Source: JAJYSO01 sp964586655
GTDB taxonomy: Bacteria > Bacteroidota > Bacteroidia > Flavobacteriales > Flavobacteriaceae
Direction of reading: 5' to 3'
DNA: 64,000 bases
NCBI GenBank assembly: GCA_964586655.1
Contig: CAZPGY010000006.1
Span: 1 to 64,000, forward strand
A model generated the notes under the pieces. It was not told where the DNA came from, ran no database searches, and worked only from the letters and a program-made list of their open reading frames with translations. Each line of letters begins with the position of its first letter. The first letter of the stretch is position 1. The position numbers and the translations under genes were made by a program. Shown here in pieces: positions 62,703-64,000 of this stretch.

Positions 62703-62807
62703 TTTATACCGTAATGACAATTAATATAGACCCGCTTCAGCTTCTGGCTTCGCTGCTCTATTTAATTGCAAACATACGGCATGACAAATTAAAGGAATCA
62801 ATTTTTT
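62703..62807 (+). repeat. Intergenic repeat R2, copy b (about 105 bp)
   Basis: Second copy of the element in front of dnaG, in the same orientation. CCGTA on the left and TACGG on the right (TATGG in copy a, keeping a G-T pair) could base-pair, so an RNA hairpin is possible. It is followed by TAGTCTATAAAATTT...AATATTGGACTAATT (to about 62857), which faintly resembles an R1 end. Confidence 0.8.
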
Positions 62808-62898
62808 AGTCTATAAAATTTTTCATTTTCGTATTAGATATAAATATTGGACTAATTGGTTTTATAAAGCACTTTGGTTAAGCATACAATACGCCATA

Positions 62899-62926
62899 AA
62901 AAAACCTCGTCATGACGAGGTTTTTT
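62899..62926 (-). terminator. Intrinsic terminator of the transaldolase-family gene
   Basis: A perfect 28-base palindrome: six A, CCTCGTC, ATGACGAGG and six T. It is symmetrical and can act on both strands. It lies 24 bases after the stop at 62951. Confidence 0.88.
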
Positions 62927-62950
62927 AGAAGTGAAAATTGTATTTTTTTA

Positions 62951-63604
62951 TTAGTTTCCTTTTTTGTGATCGGCCAAAAATTTTTCCAATCCAATATCTG
63001 TCAATGGGTGATTCAGCAAGCTTTCTATGGATTTCAATGGACTGGTAATCACATCTGCACCGAGTTTGGCACAGTCAATAATATGCATGGTATGGCGAAC
63101 AGAAGCCGCTAAAATTTCAGTTTCAAAATCGTAATTATCATAAATAGCGCTGATTTCGGCAATTAGTCCAAGGCCATCTGTTGAAATATCGTCTAAACGC
63201 CCCATAAACGGAGAGACATAGGTTGCCCCTGCTTTGGCGGCCAATAAAGCTTGACCGGCAGAGAATACTAAAGTACAGTTGGTTTTAATTCCACTATCGG
63301 CTAAGTGCTTTATGGCTTTTACGCCTGCTTTAATCATCGGGATTTTAATTACAATCTGAGGGTGAATCTTGACCAGCTCTTCCGCTTCTTTAATCATCCC
63401 GTCAAAATCGGTTGAAATGACCTCTGCACTAACATCTCCCTCCACAATCTCACATATTTTCTTATAATGTGCCCGGATATTTTCTTTTCCTGTGATCCCC
63501 TCTTTAGCCATTAACGAGGGATTGGTGGTCACCCCGTCAAGAACACCGAGATCTTGAGCTTCTTGAATTTGATTTAAATTGGCAGTATCGATAAAAAATT
63601 TCAT
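62951..63604 (-). CDS. Transaldolase / fructose-6-phosphate aldolase family protein
   Basis: A 217-residue small transaldolase of the FSA/TalC type. Motifs: MKFFIDTANLNQIQEAQDLGVLDGVTTNPSL at the start (residues 1-31), the Schiff-base Lys in GIKTNCTLVFSAGQALLAAKAGA (the preceding KIPM Lys at about residue 87 is the canonical one), and SVRHTMHIIDCAKLGADVITSP. It belongs to the non-oxidative pentose phosphate pathway. Whether it is a true transaldolase or an FSA-type aldolase depends on active-site residues that I cannot model. Confidence 0.92.
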   Translation of the reverse strand: MKFFIDTANLNQIQEAQDLGVLDGVTTNPSLMAKEGITGKENIRAHYKKICEIVEGDVSAEVISTDFDGMIKEAEELVKIHPQIVIKIPMIKAGVKAIKHLADSGIKTNCTLVFSAGQALLAAKAGATYVSPFMGRLDDISTDGLGLIAEISAIYDNYDFETEILAASVRHTMHIIDCAKLGADVITSPLKSIESLLNHPLTDIGLEKFLADHKKGN

Positions 63605-63636
63605 AGGATGGTATTTTTAGATTGAAAGCAGTAAAG

Positions 63637-64000
63637 TTACAGCTTATAATATTTCATCAGCATTTTTTCATAAACTTTATCGGGCAATATGTGTTTCATG
63701 GCAATGGATAATTTTTGCAAGACCTCTCCTACTTTATAATGAATTGTCGGATTTTTATGTTGCATCACTCGATATACCTTTTTAGCCATTCTGATGGGAT
63801 CCAGACCATTGTCTACATCGCGATCCATTTCGTCCAAGGTTTCTTGATATTTCTCTCTATAAGGAGAGTCCTCATAAACGGGGGTATAGTATCGGCCTTC
63901 AGCAATTTTGGTGGCAAAATCTCCGGGAGCGATATTGGTCATTTTTACATTAAAAGGCTTCAACTCCATTCGGAAAGCCTCTGTCGTCAACTCCAATGCT
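63637..64000 (-). CDS. Short-chain dehydrogenase/reductase, C-terminal part (cut by window edge)
   Basis: The reading frame runs out of the window at 64000, so only the last 120 or so residues are seen. ALELTTEAFRMELKPFNVKMTNIAPGDFAT is the segment after the YxxxK active site of classical SDRs (helix F, then the PG motif). The NAD-binding and catalytic residues lie outside the window. The C-terminal helix KHILPDKVYEKMLMKYY is typical of the family. Substrate unknown. Confidence 0.85.
   Translation of the reverse strand, partial: ALELTTEAFRMELKPFNVKMTNIAPGDFATKIAEGRYYTPVYEDSPYREKYQETLDEMDRDVDNGLDPIRMAKKVYRVMQHKNPTIHYKVGEVLQKLSIAMKHILPDKVYEKMLMKYYKL

Noticed and set aside
62555..62809. 84-residue ORF after the bifunctional nuclease
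   Set aside because: It consists largely of the last codons of the nuclease in another frame plus intergenic repeat R2b.

Overview
The window comes from a chromosome of Bacteroidota, most likely class Flavobacteriia. Evidence: TonB-dependent receptors with CarboxypepD_reg N-domains ending in an aromatic residue; a GldA-type ABC ATPase; a mevalonate-pathway decarboxylase; lipoproteins with Cys followed by acidic residues; and, in front of many genes, the Bacteroidota -7 box TAnnTTTG instead of Shine-Dalgarno sequences. I found no tRNA, rRNA, CRISPR array, transposase or phage gene.

Layout. 1-9 kb: a lipoprotein, an old-yellow-enzyme oxidoreductase, a TPP riboswitch with its own terminator controlling a TonB receptor (probable thiamin uptake), a degenerate Rieske-like lipoprotein, a structured intergenic RNA candidate in front of greA, an Smr-domain protein, a PagL-like lipid A deacylase and a DUF2807 lipoprotein. 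9-10.6 kb: gldA between two inverted copies of an intergenic repeat. 10.7-19.5 kb: a complete siderophore island (YclNOPQ-type ABC importer, DUF4374/XusB-like lipoprotein, TonB receptor, AraC/PchR-like regulator). 19.7-32 kb: pheT, frr, pyrH, a large outer-membrane beta-barrel protein, der, a polyprenyl synthase, an Fe-S/NarI-like membrane protein and an MCE protein. 32.6-44.4 kb: an envelope block (amidase with SPOR-like tail, LptD, RidA, TamB), then tsaD, rsmE and mvaD. 44.6-48.6 kb: an AlbA_2/ATPase/wHTH regulator with a phased repeat at its 3' end, a tiny membrane protein, a MazG-like pyrophosphohydrolase and prfC. 48.7-56 kb: dnaG, a MoxR ATPase and three tandem SurA-like proteins. 56.4-64 kb: a TauE transporter, a hemerythrin protein, a flavin reductase, pdhB, etfBA, a bifunctional nuclease, a transaldolase-family enzyme and the tail of an SDR.

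How the genes work together. The envelope theme is strong: LPS export (LptD), lipid A trimming (PagL-like), barrel assembly and chaperoning (TamB, three SurA-like proteins), lipid transport (MCE), wall cleavage (amidase) and four TonB/beta-barrel receptors. Iron acquisition is a self-contained divergent locus. Isoprenoid synthesis is represented by mvaD and a prenyl synthase, and electron transfer by EtfAB and the Fe-S membrane protein.

The least ordinary content is between genes: at least four families of small non-coding elements with inverted ends, a multi-helix RNA candidate before greA, a phased direct repeat after the AlbA_2 gene, and several genes whose start is non-canonical or obscured. 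No clear new multi-gene system was found.
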